The notes: generated by a model from the sequence alone, not told the origin. A stretch of 64,000 nt of DNA from Lutraria lutraria (GCA_964023205.1 OZ026835.1:14094414-14158413), one strand, 5' to 3'; counted from the stretch's first letter, positions 51,352 through 63,154 are shown. Numbers and translations: made by a program.

Positions 51352-52545
51352 TTATGCCCCGGCATCTTTGATGTCGGGGCATGTAGTGATTGCCCTGTCC
51401 GTCCGTCTTTCCGTCCGTAGAGGTTAAGTAGATTTTACCGTTTCGTCTAGCACTAATACTTGCTAGAACGCTTTGATACTTACACAGTTGTTGCGTATGA
51501 TCATTCTCAACAAACCTGTATCAAGAAATCCCACTTTGACCTTGACTTAATTTGGACTTAGAATGATTCTGTACCAGGTTAAATAGATTTTACCATTTCG
51601 TCTAGGACCAATACAGCTTGCTAGAACACTTGCATACTTCTACTGTTATTGCATATGATCATTCTCAATACACCCGTATCAAGAAATCTCACTTGATCAT
51701 GACTTGATTTGGTCTTAGAATGATTCTCTACCAGGTTAAGTAGATTTTACAGTTTCGTCTAGCACCAATACCACTTGCTAGAACGCTTTGATACTTCAAC
51801 AGTTGTTGCTTATGACCATTCTCAATCCACCCATAATTATCAAACACCGACTTTGACCTTGACATTGTACAAATGGGCTGTTGCTGCACAAGCATGCCAC
51901 CAGGGGCCCTATCCATGTTTGACAGAAGGTCAAGGACAAAAGTTTTACATGATCTGTGGCTATGAAAACCATGCTGTGAGTCCACATAAATTTTGTGAAT
52001 GTCCACATGTTTCATGATGTTGCTGACTATAATATGTTCTATGTAGTTACAACATATACAAGTAAGGGAAACTGGCCTATAATTTGAAGGGTCATATTTT
52101 TCACCTTTTTGAAAATTGGTTCAACATTGGCAAGGCGCCAATCATCAGGCACACATTCTTCAAGAAGAGACCTGTTAAAAATTGTGGAAAGAATAGTATG
52201 AGTTCTTTCCAGCATTCTTGGAGTATGCGTGCACAGATCTTATCTGGGCTAGCAGCCTTGTGAACAATCAAACTGAACAGCAGTTTTTCTACATCATAAC
52301 AATCTATGTGGATCAAGAAATCCCACTTTGACCTTGACTTAATTTGGACTTAGAATAATTCTCTACCAGGTTAAGTAGATTTTACAGTTTCGTCTAGCAC
52401 CAATACCACTTGCTAGAACGCTTTGATACTTCAACAGTTGTTGCTTATGACCATTCTCGATCCACCCATAATTATCAAACACCGACTTTGACCTTGACAT
52501 TGTACAAATGGGCTGTTGCTGCACAAGCATGCCACCAGGGGCATA
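51352..52545 (+). mobile_element. Hairpin-ended core-repeat element, rearranged by an RT insert and a duplication
   Basis: The left end is a hairpin, ATGCCCCGGCATC (51354-51366) against GATGTCGGGGCAT (51370-51382), followed by (CCGT)n. Core repeats marked by GGTTAA(G/A)TAGATTTTAC start at 51422, 51578, 51734 and 52369, a period of 156 bp. The terminal unit occurs twice, at 51734-51907 and 52369-52542. The two 174 bp copies appear to differ at one base (CTCAATCC against CTCGATCC). Between them lies a 0.41 kb fragment of reverse transcriptase. The element has no coding sequence of its own. Confidence 0.65.
51904..52317 (-). pseudogene. Non-LTR reverse transcriptase fragment, copy 2, inserted in the core-repeat element
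   Basis: This 0.41 kb segment is nearly identical to 48857-49240 but keeps the 14 bp (GGGCTAGCAGCCTT) missing there, so it reads on through VHKAASPDKICARILQECWK. It contains DSQHGFHSHRSCKTFVLDLL on the minus strand. Both boundaries are blunt inside the core-repeat element, with short shared bases (GGC on the left, ATC on the right) and no target duplication or tail. That does not look like ordinary retrotransposition. Confidence 0.75.
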
Positions 52546-52892
52546 CGCGTTTATTGAACGCAGCGTTCTTGTTATCATTTGTCCTTGTTTTATAAATGTA
52601 TATGAGTTAACAAATGAAACAATAATTCTTGTTAAATGACAACCTGCCCATAATATTATACTGAACACAATCCGACACAATGTAATTCTCAACTTCACTT
52701 ACTAGTGACTAGACATTGCTGACGTCACTTTTCAAAACAATGAATTGTTAGGAAGACGTGATGATTTTATGTTTTCTTACATTTCTTTTCACTTAATCAT
52801 CCTTTTCTAGTTATTTTTGTTTAATTGTGTTCAAATCAATTTTCAAATTTAGAATGATGCTGAAAAGCAAATCATTTCGTACAGATCACCAG

Positions 52893-52992
52893 GGTACCGT
52901 TTTACTAACATACTTACGCTAGCGTAACTCAAAGATTTGCGTAAGTTTAACGTAAGTGCTTAAGATCTACGTAAATGCGTTTTACTAATGCT
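52893..52992 (+). mobile_element. Left end of a Harbinger-type transposon
   Basis: After GGGTACCGTTTTACTAAC the sequence is a chain of TTACGC/GCGTAA palindromic words (CTTACGCTAGCGTAAC, TTGCGTAAG, AACGTAAG, CTACGTAA). Such ends are typical of animal Harbinger transposons. The same words resume at 55036-55078 on the far side of the 2.0 kb insertion and lead straight into the transposase exon 1. No matching right end was found in the window. Confidence 0.5.
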
Positions 52993-55021
52993 GGCGTCAC
53001 ACTGTCCCGAAGTTGACAGCAGATGTCCACACGAATGTGGAATTTTGAACTTCGCGCGAAATTGGCCCCGATCCTAGTCAATAGCCAAATCAACAGCCGA
53101 ATCAAGTACGATGCCTTACGAAGATCACACGATGGCACCCGAAGGACACACGAAGGCAGAACGAAGATGTGAATTTTTATTTAGATGTTTACCCGAAGGA
53201 CACACGAAGGTTACACGATGGCTACACGACGTCGTATTGAGAGTACGATGCCTTCAAACAAGGTCACGATGGCGTCATGTGACCTCCCGATGGTATAAGT
53301 TACAAATTTACTTTATTCAAATTAAAGTCAATTTAATTAACATGCCACCCAAGGCATAGAGAAACAGGGGTAGGAGGCTGCCCACTAAATGCAGAGTTCA
53401 GAAGAGGAAAGCAGAGGCAACTGAGTAGACTTCACTGAGCCTCCAACCAAAGAGAGGGGCATAAAATCAATGCAAAGACACTTGTACTCTGCGTCGAACA
53501 GGGCCATGAGGACAATGAGAAGAAGCCTTTGTAGTGTATGTAGACAGACCCACTGTTCCAAGGACAGGTGACCACCACATGAGCCATCCAGAGCACCACA
53601 GCAGTGTGGAAATTGTCATCTCTTCTCAAACTACTCAGCAATGGCGGTCAATATTTCAGTTGTAGTAGGACACTGGATCACATCAGCAGCAAACTCGGCT
53701 TCACATACTTCATATGTTGTAGGGTGATAGACAGGTTGAAACCTGGAGGGAGAGACTTTCTGTACCATGTGTTCTTCTCTTCAATACGACCTACCCTAAA
53801 ATAAGTACATTATCTAATACGAATGTCACCCTTTAAATGTTTACGAAGAACCCATTGATGTATTACGTGGGTTTAATCCAGGGATTCTGAAATAAAATTT
53901 AATCAAACAATAACTGTCAATAATAAATGGTATGTAGATCACAATGCAAAAGTTACCTTGATTTTCACTATGTAGATAAGATTTACTACCCTGTGCGTAT
54001 ACATGTACGCTATGAAAGTAAAATTGGCGATTGCGTGCTAAAAAAGTGAACTATAGGTTGGGTCATAATTATTAAGATAGATATGACCGTACTTTTCCGG
54101 ACTGAAAGAATGTTAGTATTGGTGATGTTAGTATTGGTGATGATAATGATGAAATTATGTACTTGTGGTCATGATAAGAATACTAATAAATTAGTAATAA
54201 TAACATAATAAAATAACCCTATCACATGAGGAAGGCTAATAGCAAGAAATGACAAAAAGAAATAAGAAAAGTTTCCTTAAGAGGAGGTACTGGGCCTGTC
54301 AGAGTTGTTCATCATGTTTTCTAAGGTATATATTAAAAGGTTGTCTCATCATCAAAGTATGCCATTCTGCAGGAAGTGAATTATGGATAAATGTGATTGA
54401 AGCTTGGAGAGAAACACATGCCACTGTTCTGTAGAGTTGCTCAGGACTGACTGAGGAAGGTGCTCTATGACCGGCCTTTTATATATTCTCGTTACTATAA
54501 CACTTGTGAAACGCTTAAGCAACTCAAATTCGGCTGTATTCGTCGTCACCGTGGTTCAATCTCGATGTCATCGTACTATAATACGATGGCTACACGACGG
54601 CATTGAGAGGGCTTCACGTAGTCGTGTTGCCTTCTTAAGACAATCGGACGGCTTCTTGTTTCGTTCGTATTGTCTTCGTATGGCAAAAATGTCCGATGGC
54701 ACCGATGATTACACGAAGAAAATACGATGATGACACGATTAAACAAGATGCCCTCACGATGGCAATACGAAGGGCAAAATGAACACACAAATTCAACACG
54801 AACATGATACTTCGCGTGGACCTTCGGCAATTTTTTGGCATGCCAAAGATTTTGTCACCGCTCACGAAGTTGGTGCCGAAGCTTGAGAAACTCAACTGGC
54901 GGTCATACGATGGCTTAAGATGCCATCACGAATGGCCCGATGTTATCACGATCACACCCGAATTTGAACATTTCCTTAATCATGTGTCCATCTGGTGTCT
55001 ACTTCGGGACAGTGTTACGCC
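52993..55021. mobile_element. 2029 bp non-autonomous DNA transposon with TIRs and subterminal CGAWGGC arrays
   Basis: The ends are inverted repeats: GGCGTCACACTGTCCCGAAG on the left and, read inwards from the right, GGCGTAACACTGTCCCGAAG. Similarity continues through GTWGACASCAGATG for about 35 bp and more weakly to 60 bp. Both sides are flanked by TGCT (52989-52992 and 55022-55025), a candidate 4 bp target duplication. Subterminal zones (53105-53290 and 54558-54955) are packed with CACGATGGC, CACGAAGG and ACGATGCC words in both orientations. The middle (53340-54460) has no frame I recognise. It interrupts the 5' region of a Harbinger element. Confidence 0.7.
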
Positions 55022-56046
55022 TGCTTAACAGAAACTGACGTAAGTTTTTGCGTAGACGTTAGCGTAACTTTACGCCAGCTCGCACCGACCGTATCTATTT
55101 ACGTAATGATGGCCGCGCTTTACAACAGAAGGAGAATGCAGAGGGAATTTAGGGAAAGAAGGGATTTGGCAGATTTTAGAGACGGAGAAATTGTATCAGA
55201 ATACAGACTGGACAGAAGATTGATTGGTGATGTATGTGATCTTGTGGAAGATGATGTGGCCCCGAAGACGAGAAGGTCTCATGCTATACCGTGTTTAACA
55301 AAGGTTTTAGTCTTTTTTATATCCTATTTTTTCATTATATGTCAATATAGTTGATAAATAGAAATGAAATGTCGTTCAACGAAAATAGCCTACTTTCTTA
55401 ACCCCAAGTCTTGATCCGCCTCTGCAACTGACATGATTACTACGGTTATCTCCCGTACCTACTGCATCCTTGACCTTAATGGTGTAAACAATGAAAATCA
55501 CTGTGAAGTTACAAGAAAATTACGGATTAAATTTACTTTCTTTTCATCCAATAGTGCCCGTAATGTTGACATTTGCTTTAGCATCACTACTTTCTTGCGA
55601 AAACTATGTATTCTGTTCTGACTGTCTATTTAACATTTAAATTACGGTGTCAGAATTTTCAGTCATCCGAAATTTTGACTGACTTCTGTTATTCAGTGAT
55701 TATCTAAGTTAGACTTTGTGGATGGACTGTCTTGTTCTGAACCATTTTGTGGTTGTTGTACAACAAGAAGATTATTTTCCGGGATGTGTTGAAATAGTGT
55801 TAAATGAGGAAAATGCAGAAGTGACGGTCATATTGTACCATGTAGAACACAACAATTTTTTAAACAAAGCTTCGATATTTTCAATGGTCAAATGTTTGAG
55901 TTGACATGCAGATAGTAGAAAAACAATATGAAATATAAGCAAAATGTATTCTGGATTGTGTCAGTTCAGGATGGCAGTTGTTTTTCTCTCAATATGACAA
56001 AATCACTATGGAATATGCTATCATCCATGCAATCAATGTTTTCAAA

Positions 56047-56124
56047 TCGAGGGCTCAGCGCAACACAGTCGTAACTAGTTCTTATTTCAATATGAGTTAC
56101 GACACTGTTGCGTTGAACCCTCGA
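56047..56124. repeat. Hairpin repeat with 30 bp arms
   Basis: TCGAGGGCTCAGCGCAACAC (start of 56047-56076) and the reverse complement of 56095-56124 (TCGAGGGTTCAACGCAACAG...) match over 30 bp with about five differences, around an 18 bp loop. It lies in the first intron of the Harbinger transposase relic. Confidence 0.65.
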
Positions 56125-56129
56125 AATGT

Positions 56130-57430
56130 TTTTTCCATGGTGTTGATTACTCAATAACGAATATGTAATGCATTGTCAGCGCTTATCTGCAGAATACATT
56201 TGTTTAAAAATTAACTTGACTATAACGTGGGTAATAAAAATAAGTTTATTATTATACTGATCATTTTCATTAAACCTATTCTGATAATTCAAGATATATA
56301 TTTAAACATATTTACTGCTGGATTGTGTAATTTTTTCATCATGCTCAATGTTGATTCATTAGTTATAACACTAAATGCAATATTTTGTTATGATAAAGTT
56401 GGAACATTCTTATTACTGTGTTTTTTGTTTCTAAAATGATGGGTCGTCATCAGTGTGATATATGAAAGATACACATTGAAGTAATTTTCAGATTGAATTC
56501 TTAATTTATGACATTATCCATATCAATCTGATCAAGATAGTATATCACTACTGTAACAGCCACCAAAATAGCGAACACAAAGAAAAAGACAGCCACCAAA
56601 AAACACACTATAGGAAAAATGCTTTAACGATGTCAAATTTAGTGACAATTATAGATTTTTAGAACTAAAAATTATATGAAGGATGGAATGGGGTCTGCAA
56701 ACTGGTTGCTAATATGCAACATAAATTGTATGGAAAATGATAAATGAAAATGCAGCAAACATCATGCTTCAATTCTTCATAACTATTTTTATTTTTTCAG
56801 ATATTGTGTAATGTCAAAATCTGAATTTTTAATTTGAATAATCGGTATTTAACTGATATTGCTACTGATCAGGGATACTAAATGATATGTGATATAGTAT
56901 CCATGTACTGATTTATATCTTGTAATTTACATACATCTTACAAACTACCTGAGGGTACTGTTTTACTGGGTTACACTGTCAGGTGACCGTGTATGCCTGA
57001 CTAGAACAGGCAAATACCTAATATGACATCATCTGAACACATTACATTACCATCATAGTTGAAATATGTAAGGCATAGGGAGAAATGGATAAATTCTTGT
57101 TTCGCTTGTACACGGTTGTTTTATCACAGCACAGCGATTTTTCACAGGTAGGGGAATGGGCATGTTCTTAATATTTCGGGAAAATAACTCATAATTTTTG
57201 CATATGGGGAAGAAAAAATTTGACATAGGGGAAAACTGCATGATTTTGAAGAACAAACATATATCTGTGTATTGTGTGAAATGACAAAGTTTACATACTA
57301 CCCAGGAAGGTTGAAACGTAAATATAAAAAGGTAGGCCGTGTTTGATATATATTATGTATGCTAAATATTTGTTTCACTTCAAAAATCTACTTCGATTTG
57401 TGAATTAATTTGTGATTATTATTGAATTTC
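56130..57430. other. Intronic AT-rich sequence of the Harbinger transposase relic
   Basis: No frame with recognisable content. I see nothing structured here beyond AT-rich sequence. Confidence 0.4.
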
Positions 57431-59152
57431 AGGTTCTAGTGACATTGAACTTTCTAGCGAGAGGAGATTTTTACTTCAACGATGGTTTAACACATGGTAT
57501 TAGTAAAAGCTCTGTGTGTAGAAGTGTATGGGAGGTATGTATTGAAGTTTGTAATCTTGAACACTATTAACATCAAATAGAAAGAAATGAACATGTTCAG
57601 AATCTTCGAAGATTGAGTAATATACTTATTTTGTCACGAAGACTCATGAAGATGAATCTGTGTTGCTATTATATATAGACAAAAAAATATTAAGAATTGT
57701 TTCATAATGAAGTAATAACATTTAATTCATTATTATACATGTTACATAGTACATGTAATACTCAATGTGTTTTCTTAGGTTGTTGCTTCTATAGATAGAC
57801 ATTTGAAGAACATTAACTTTCCAACTGCAAGAGAAACAATGCTTGAGACAAAAAGAAGTTTCTACAACATAGCTGGTTTGCCAAACTGCCTTGGAGCAGT
57901 AGACGGAACGCTTGTGCAAATTTTAGCACCAAGACAGAACGAAGAATCATGTGTGTAGAAAAGGATATCACAGTATTAATGTACAGGCTGTTGTTGGGGC
58001 AGATATGAGGTAAGGTTAATTTGCAATTATGATGTAAAATAACTATCTTTTATAATTTTGCGATACTTCTGAATTGGCTAATTAAAATATGTATACACCA
58101 TTAAATTTGTCACTTTGAAACGCATTTTCGATTTAAATTATTTGAAAATGTGTTAAATCCATTTCAGCTCTATTTCAGCTTCTGTTACAGATCATTGCTT
58201 GTTGAGGTATCAATGATTTAATCTGAATAGTTTTAAGGAAACTTAAAATGTTACATATGCTAATTTTTTGTAACCATACAGATTTACTGATGTTGTTGCT
58301 AAATGGCCTGGTTCCACACATGATTCCACCATATTTGATAACTGTGGTTTGAAAGCATGGCTAGAGGAAAGTGACAATGATTGGTGATTCAGGATATGCA
58401 TTACATCCCTATCTCATGACACCAAAGGTAAGATAGCAGGCAAGAATAAAAATTAGCATTTTCAACAATAATTGCAGTAAAGTTTCAGTCAACACAAATT
58501 TTTGTAATACCATTCATTTCAATTAAATGGGATACTTTTATACTCTCCGATGTTGCGAGGTATGAAAGCTTACAATGTAAAATCCATATTGCAGATTTTC
58601 AGTATTCAGTACATAATGAATGAGATTTATAACCTTTAATATGTGCATTTTTCAAATGCAATAAAAAAACCAAGCAATGGTAACTGGTTGTAAATTTCAT
58701 TTATTTTATCTTAAAGATATTGAATAATAATAATCAGATCAATGTACATGGTAACAAAACACATAAAAATCACAGAAGCTTAGCATAACACATTGTTAGA
58801 AAAAAGCTAAAAACAAATCAATGCATCGATTTAGGTGTTCAACTATAACAACTATAATATACATTGTGCGTGAATATAAATATATGTACAAACACACTTA
58901 ATGAAGAAAAATATCACAAGTTAACATTAATTGCAAAATATTTTATAAAAAAGTGATAAACACTAAGAATAAGATGAAGGAGGTAGTTCTGCAATGCAAA
59001 ATATCATTTATATATGTAAATTGGCTATCTCCTCATTGGTGTTACCTTCTTGACTTTACCTAAGTATTACTTTTGTTACACTTTGTTGAAGAGTAACCAA
59101 ATATATATAATAAAATAATAGCAGTTATAGATTTCTACATTCACTTGGTTTT

Positions 59153-59345
59153 TTATGCCCCCGTATCGATAGATTGGGGGCATAATGTTTTTGGCCTCTC
59201 TGTTTGTCTGTCTGTTTGTCTGTTTGTACCAAACTTTAACCTTGCCTATAAAATCAAAACGCTTGCACCTACATCCATCAAACATCTACCTGTATTGTTA
59301 CATTCAGAAGGCTCAAGTAACCTTGAATATAACACAAAATAATCA
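59153..59345 (+). mobile_element. Truncated hairpin-ended bivalve repeat
   Basis: TTATGCCCCC (59153-59162) and GGGGGCATAA (59176-59185) form a perfect 10 bp hairpin, followed by a (TGTCTGTT)n microsatellite and one partial unit containing AAATCAAAACGCTTGC. The arrangement is that of the element at 51352 but it is cut off after less than 200 bp. It sits in the last intron of the Harbinger relic. Confidence 0.5.
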
Positions 59346-59574
59346 TTTTTAAGAGGTATAGTCTTCAGTACTGTTTTGTTTTTGACAGAATAACCCTCAA
59401 TCTGTACAAGAGGTCAGATACAACAATATACACAGTCGTACTCGGATGGTTGTCGAAAGAGCATTTGGCTTGCTGAAGTCCAGATTTAGGTAAGACTGTT
59501 TAATTGTTATACATCCTGAACATCTCATGCTACTTTGATTTATTTCATATTGCAGGCATAAACACTAAGGAAAA

Positions 59575-59931
59575 ACTGTTGAAACTGATATTGTAATAGG
59601 CGACAGATATGGAGGTACTTTGGTTGCGATGGAGGATATGCTATGGCAACTTATTGAGGGTTTCCACTCCATTGTTGACTCTTTTCAAATCAATGAGGAA
59701 GATACATTAGAGTGTGTGCAGCCAATAGTTCCTTCAATACTGTTATCATGTTAAATGAAAGCACCGCTCCTGTAGATAGCTTTAATGATGAAACTCCTAG
59801 ATGGTTTGATATATACCAAGAGGAACAGAGACATGTGTACAATGTGAGGATAGCTTTAGACACAAGGCATGTGTCTACCTTTAAAAGACTAGTCATCATA
59901 CTTGAATCAAAGGATAAATAAAAAACAATCA
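59575..59931 (+). other. Unrecognised open frames after the last Harbinger exon
   Basis: From about 59578 one frame is open for 58 codons (ETDIVIGDRYGGTLVAMEDM, then LWQLIEGFHSIVDSFQINEE) to a stop at 59752. Another frame is open from 59712 to 59921 (NDETPRWFDIYQEEQRHVYN). Both look more coding-like than the surroundings. They could be a decayed C-terminal exon of the Harbinger transposase or captured sequence. I recognise no family. Confidence 0.3.
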
Positions 59932-61900
59932 CATTTTTTTTTGGAAGTTTTATGTAACTAAACTAAATGAATACAAAGTTTGCATAAATCTGTCAAGGCA
60001 TTTTTCGTTTGTCTATTTATTATACTATTTATTTATGTATACACCTCTTTAATATTTATTTAAACAACAAATTCTAGATATTTGTAAACATTGTTTTACT
60101 AACAAAGCAGTAATTTCAGCAGTCATTTGAATCATGTCTCAATTTTAACAATTATAAAACATACATGAACTTAATTCATAATAAGTGTTCATTAAACAAA
60201 TACATAATTATAATGTTAAAGACATAGCATAGTCATTCTCTGTTTGTTTATTAATATAACTAATTGAAATATGATAAATGACTACCTGTAACTATATAAT
60301 TATATGTCTTCCAATGCTTCACACAGTTAAAAATGAGACTTATTGAAATCTAAATACTCTGAAAAATAGAAGTGAGGTAAACAAATTAGTCATCACATGT
60401 ATTTTGAACTATCTAGATATAATAACATTTGTACCATTGATTAAATTGACTGAAATTTTGCATTTATTATGAAGTGATAATTAACATGAAGAGCTAGAAT
60501 ATTGAACAATTCATATACAAAAATACATTTTACAATTTAGTAATTACATTGACACTGACATAGACTGATTGACACAAAATATTAAATGTTGCATTTACAC
60601 CAAATAAGTCAACTTCTTAGAAAATTACATATAATTATACAGTATCAACTTTAATTTGCTTAGTCTTAAAATGTCTTTCAATATTATACTATGTATTTTA
60701 TTTGATTGGTAACTTGTGTTATACAGTACAACCTCTCCAGTGCGGCCTACTATTTTGCAACATTACCTCCCTTAAATGACAGCATGATTTTCCTCGCTGG
60801 ATGTACTATATAAATTATCTAAATATCTTTCTGTATCACTCAATATTTTATTTCAATGACTACATGTACAGATTTCATTTCTAGTCAGTATACAAATAAG
60901 TAAACATTAGCTTTGTACAGCTTATAATTGACTGCAATGGAAATAAGGGTTTATTTTAACTATTTTTTGTGTTATCTTTGATATAAAATGTCTGATATGG
61001 CTATTAACGAATTCATACATGTTGTTTCTAGTTATATATTTTTTGTTTGTTTTATTTATGTACAACATTTTAACACATTGTATATTGAAATAAAGTCTAT
61101 CTACATTTGTATACATGTATTTACCTAACTAAATACTTGTTAGACCATAACAAGAGCTTTAAAAATATACTATAAAATAATTATTTAACATAATTGCAAT
61201 TGAAAATAAAATTTGCACATACATATAGATAAAAATCCAAATAGTTGTAAAACTAGTTCTATTTACAAAGTGCTATCAGCAGTCAACTGAATTGTGACCT
61301 CCAATAATCTGTGGATTTTGAGTTTGAGTCTAGAATGGTAGAAAATAAGTAATTTGATTTGTCAGTTAATTAACATTTTACAGAATTCACAATAGATAAA
61401 TATTTACAAAGCAATTTCTAAGAAAGCTTCAGTTTAGTATGATTAAGTTTGTTCATTGAAGTACTAGTATTTACTAGGAAGCCTGAGCCAAAGTGGTAAC
61501 ATGAGTAAACGATCTTATCACAGGCCAGCAACTAGATAGCATTTTTCATTATCAAGTGGTGATAATTTGCTTAAACATTGGTTATTCAAGCATATAATTA
61601 TATAAAATACAGCATGTAAAGATAATGTGTAATGATAGGCACTTTGCTCACATCCAAAAACTAAAGTTTTAATAATGTGTGCTTCAACAACACATAGTAT
61701 CTTGCTATATATACATATTCCAGTGGAACTCACAGTGAACAAAATTGCAAAACATTTACTTTGGAGTGAGATGCCCATTATCATAAAGGGAACCAACAAA
61801 TATCTAAACAGACAGTAGGTAGAATTACCTATCAAGTGGACATGCTTATTATTAGTACACTCAGTTTTCAAATGATTGCAATATATAGCAGACAGTATCT
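59932..61900. other. AT-rich sequence without genes
   Basis: No coding frame is convincing. At 60725 ACAGTACAACCTCTCCAGTG resembles a pogo/Tigger-like terminus, without a partner. The rest is plain AT-rich sequence. Confidence 0.4.
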
Positions 61901-61904
61901 TAAT

Positions 61905-62385
61905 TCCCTGGACTCATGTACTGACCTGGGGTAGGCATAAAAAATCTCTGAATTGCAATGTGCTGTCACAAAAACCCTGCAGAAAGAATACAGGGTATAT
62001 TTTCCTGCATATTATGTGATAATGAGTCACTACATTCTGCAGGTCCTGTAATGGGAATAATCTGCATGTAGCTTCCATCTATAGCAACATACAGCCAGGA
62101 AAGCACCTTTTGTGAGAAAACCCATTGGGTATATATCATCATATACAATCCAGTCTGGCCAACGTGTCATTGAGGGAAGAATACTTTCCTCACACATTAC
62201 CCAACAAAAGTTAGCAAGGTAATTAATGTAGGGAACCTTTTCATAGTCAAAACTGATCAGCTACACCACCAAAGATCTCCTGATTGCAGAGGAATCACTC
62301 GCCAGCATAAGGTCTTTCCAGACTGGTTGACTGCACCACAGTGAGTAGACCAACCATTTCCAATAGTGACTGAAAAATGAAGACC
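61905..62385 (-). pseudogene. Second PIF/Harbinger transposase relic, catalytic core
   Basis: On the minus strand, after a TTTTTCAG acceptor-like site at about 62382, changing frames give DYEKVPYINYLANF, MTRWPDWIVYDDIYPMGF, VAIDGSYMQIIPITGPAE, CRKIYPVFFLQGFCDSTLQF and AYPRSVHESRELR. The order IDGSxxxI, then RKxxxxxxLQGxCDxxxxF, then YPxSVHxSR is the first-Asp region of Harbinger/HARBI1 nucleases. At least two frame changes and one stop (TAG near 62260) break it. The second Asp and Glu would lie at lower coordinates and were not found. It differs from the plus-strand copy, so it is a separate lineage. Confidence 0.7.
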
Positions 62386-62589
62386 ATTTACATTGATTAG
62401 ATTTATCTTTATCAAAAGATCATGTACAATAATTAATTTAATTTAAACTCATTTATTTAACATCGATTCTAGACCAAGTTATTTAATTTTGTAGATCTCT
62501 AGTAATATTATTTTACCAAACAGAAAACATATATCAATTAATAATAACGAAGCAATACTATTAGTATACAGTAGCAGGCTTGTTGGAAT

Positions 62590-62890
62590 CTAGATGCTTG
62601 TATTGATAATTAGACTGTATATAGACGGGGCAATACCGCGTCCCCCACACTGTTTGATAATATCTAAAATAAGCTCCAAATCTGAAAATCCTACATACGG
62701 GCCTAGATAGTAACGTGGAAAGTATTGAAGTAAAACATGTTTATTTACGAAAATATTCACCCGAAATGATTTTCTTGGCATGCGAAACTCGAAAGAGTGC
62801 CTTAAACACAGGATCACTGTTGGTCAGCACAGTTCTCGCCATATCAAGTAGAATGACTGGCTTCTTGTGTGTAACAGAAACCATCCCTAG
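62590..62890 (-). pseudogene. Possible N-terminal part of the second Harbinger transposase
   Basis: Minus-strand frames here read ILLDMARTVLTNSDPVFKAL then FRVSHAKKI, and later YLGPYVGFSDLELILDIIKQ. A DPxFKxxFRVS-type phrase fits the N-terminal region of Harbinger transposases and the position is right for the relic at 61905-62385. The match is short and could be chance. Confidence 0.3.
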
Positions 62891-62929
62891 CATCCTGTCA
62901 CTGTCGTTATCGTCGAGTCTGGGGCGGAT

Positions 62930-63085
62930 ATCTCAAAACGATTACCTTATCTTAAGTTAAGGTGTACTTTACGAGAACGTTAAGGTGTCGCTAAGTTTAC
63001 ATTATTCCGCTATCTGGAATCACCTCTTAATGCTCTCGTAATGAACTCTTAAGTTACGGTATCGTAAGTTAAAAAGGTATCATTT
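62930..63085 (+). mobile_element. Harbinger-like terminal region
   Basis: ATATCTCAAAACGATTACCT leads into TTATCTTAAGTTAAGGTGTA and further CTTAAG/GTTAAGG/CTTAAGTTACGG palindromic words up to 63075. This is the style of Harbinger ends, related to but not the same as the end at 52893. The Myb/SANT-like frame follows 80 bp later. It may be the left end of an element that continues beyond the window. Confidence 0.45.
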
Positions 63086-63154
63086 TCTCGCGATATTCTG
63101 TGTGTTTGCGTTAGTTGATTGAACTTATTCAACGTAAAATTCAGTACAAAGTCA

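Larger units (their letters stand above)
55106..59489 (+). pseudogene. PIF/Harbinger transposase gene, five exons, frame-broken
   Basis: Exons: 55106-55303, 57433-57534, 57779-58009, 58282-58437 and 59389-59489. Exon 1 gives the N-terminal FRDGEIVSEYRLDRRLIGDV and PKTRRSHAIPCLTK. Exon 2 gives LNFLARGDFYFNDG and a helix-turn-helix-like ISKSSVCRSVWE. Exon 3 gives GLPNCLGAVDGTLVQI, the first Asp. Exon 4 gives FTDVVAKWPGSTHDSTIFDN and GDSGYALHPYLMTPK, the second Asp. Exon 5 gives RTRMVVERAFGLLKSRF, the Glu. So the full DDE triad of an IS5/Harbinger nuclease (HARBI1-like) is present. Frame breaks: in exon 3 after QNEES (2 bp lost or 1 gained) and in exon 4 before the GDSGY motif. The C-terminus after exon 5 is not recognised. 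The first intron contains a hairpin repeat and the last one a bivalve hairpin element. Probably an extinct autonomous copy. Confidence 0.8.

Noticed and set aside
54030..54240. GATGTTAGTATTGGT direct repeat near 54115-54140 as a regulatory site
   Set aside because: It is a single short tandem duplication in AT-rich sequence with nothing around it to regulate.
53111..54895. Several 60-90 codon frames on both strands inside the 2.0 kb element
   Set aside because: They come from the CGAWGGC word arrays, which are open in several frames at once; no domain or codon bias supports coding.
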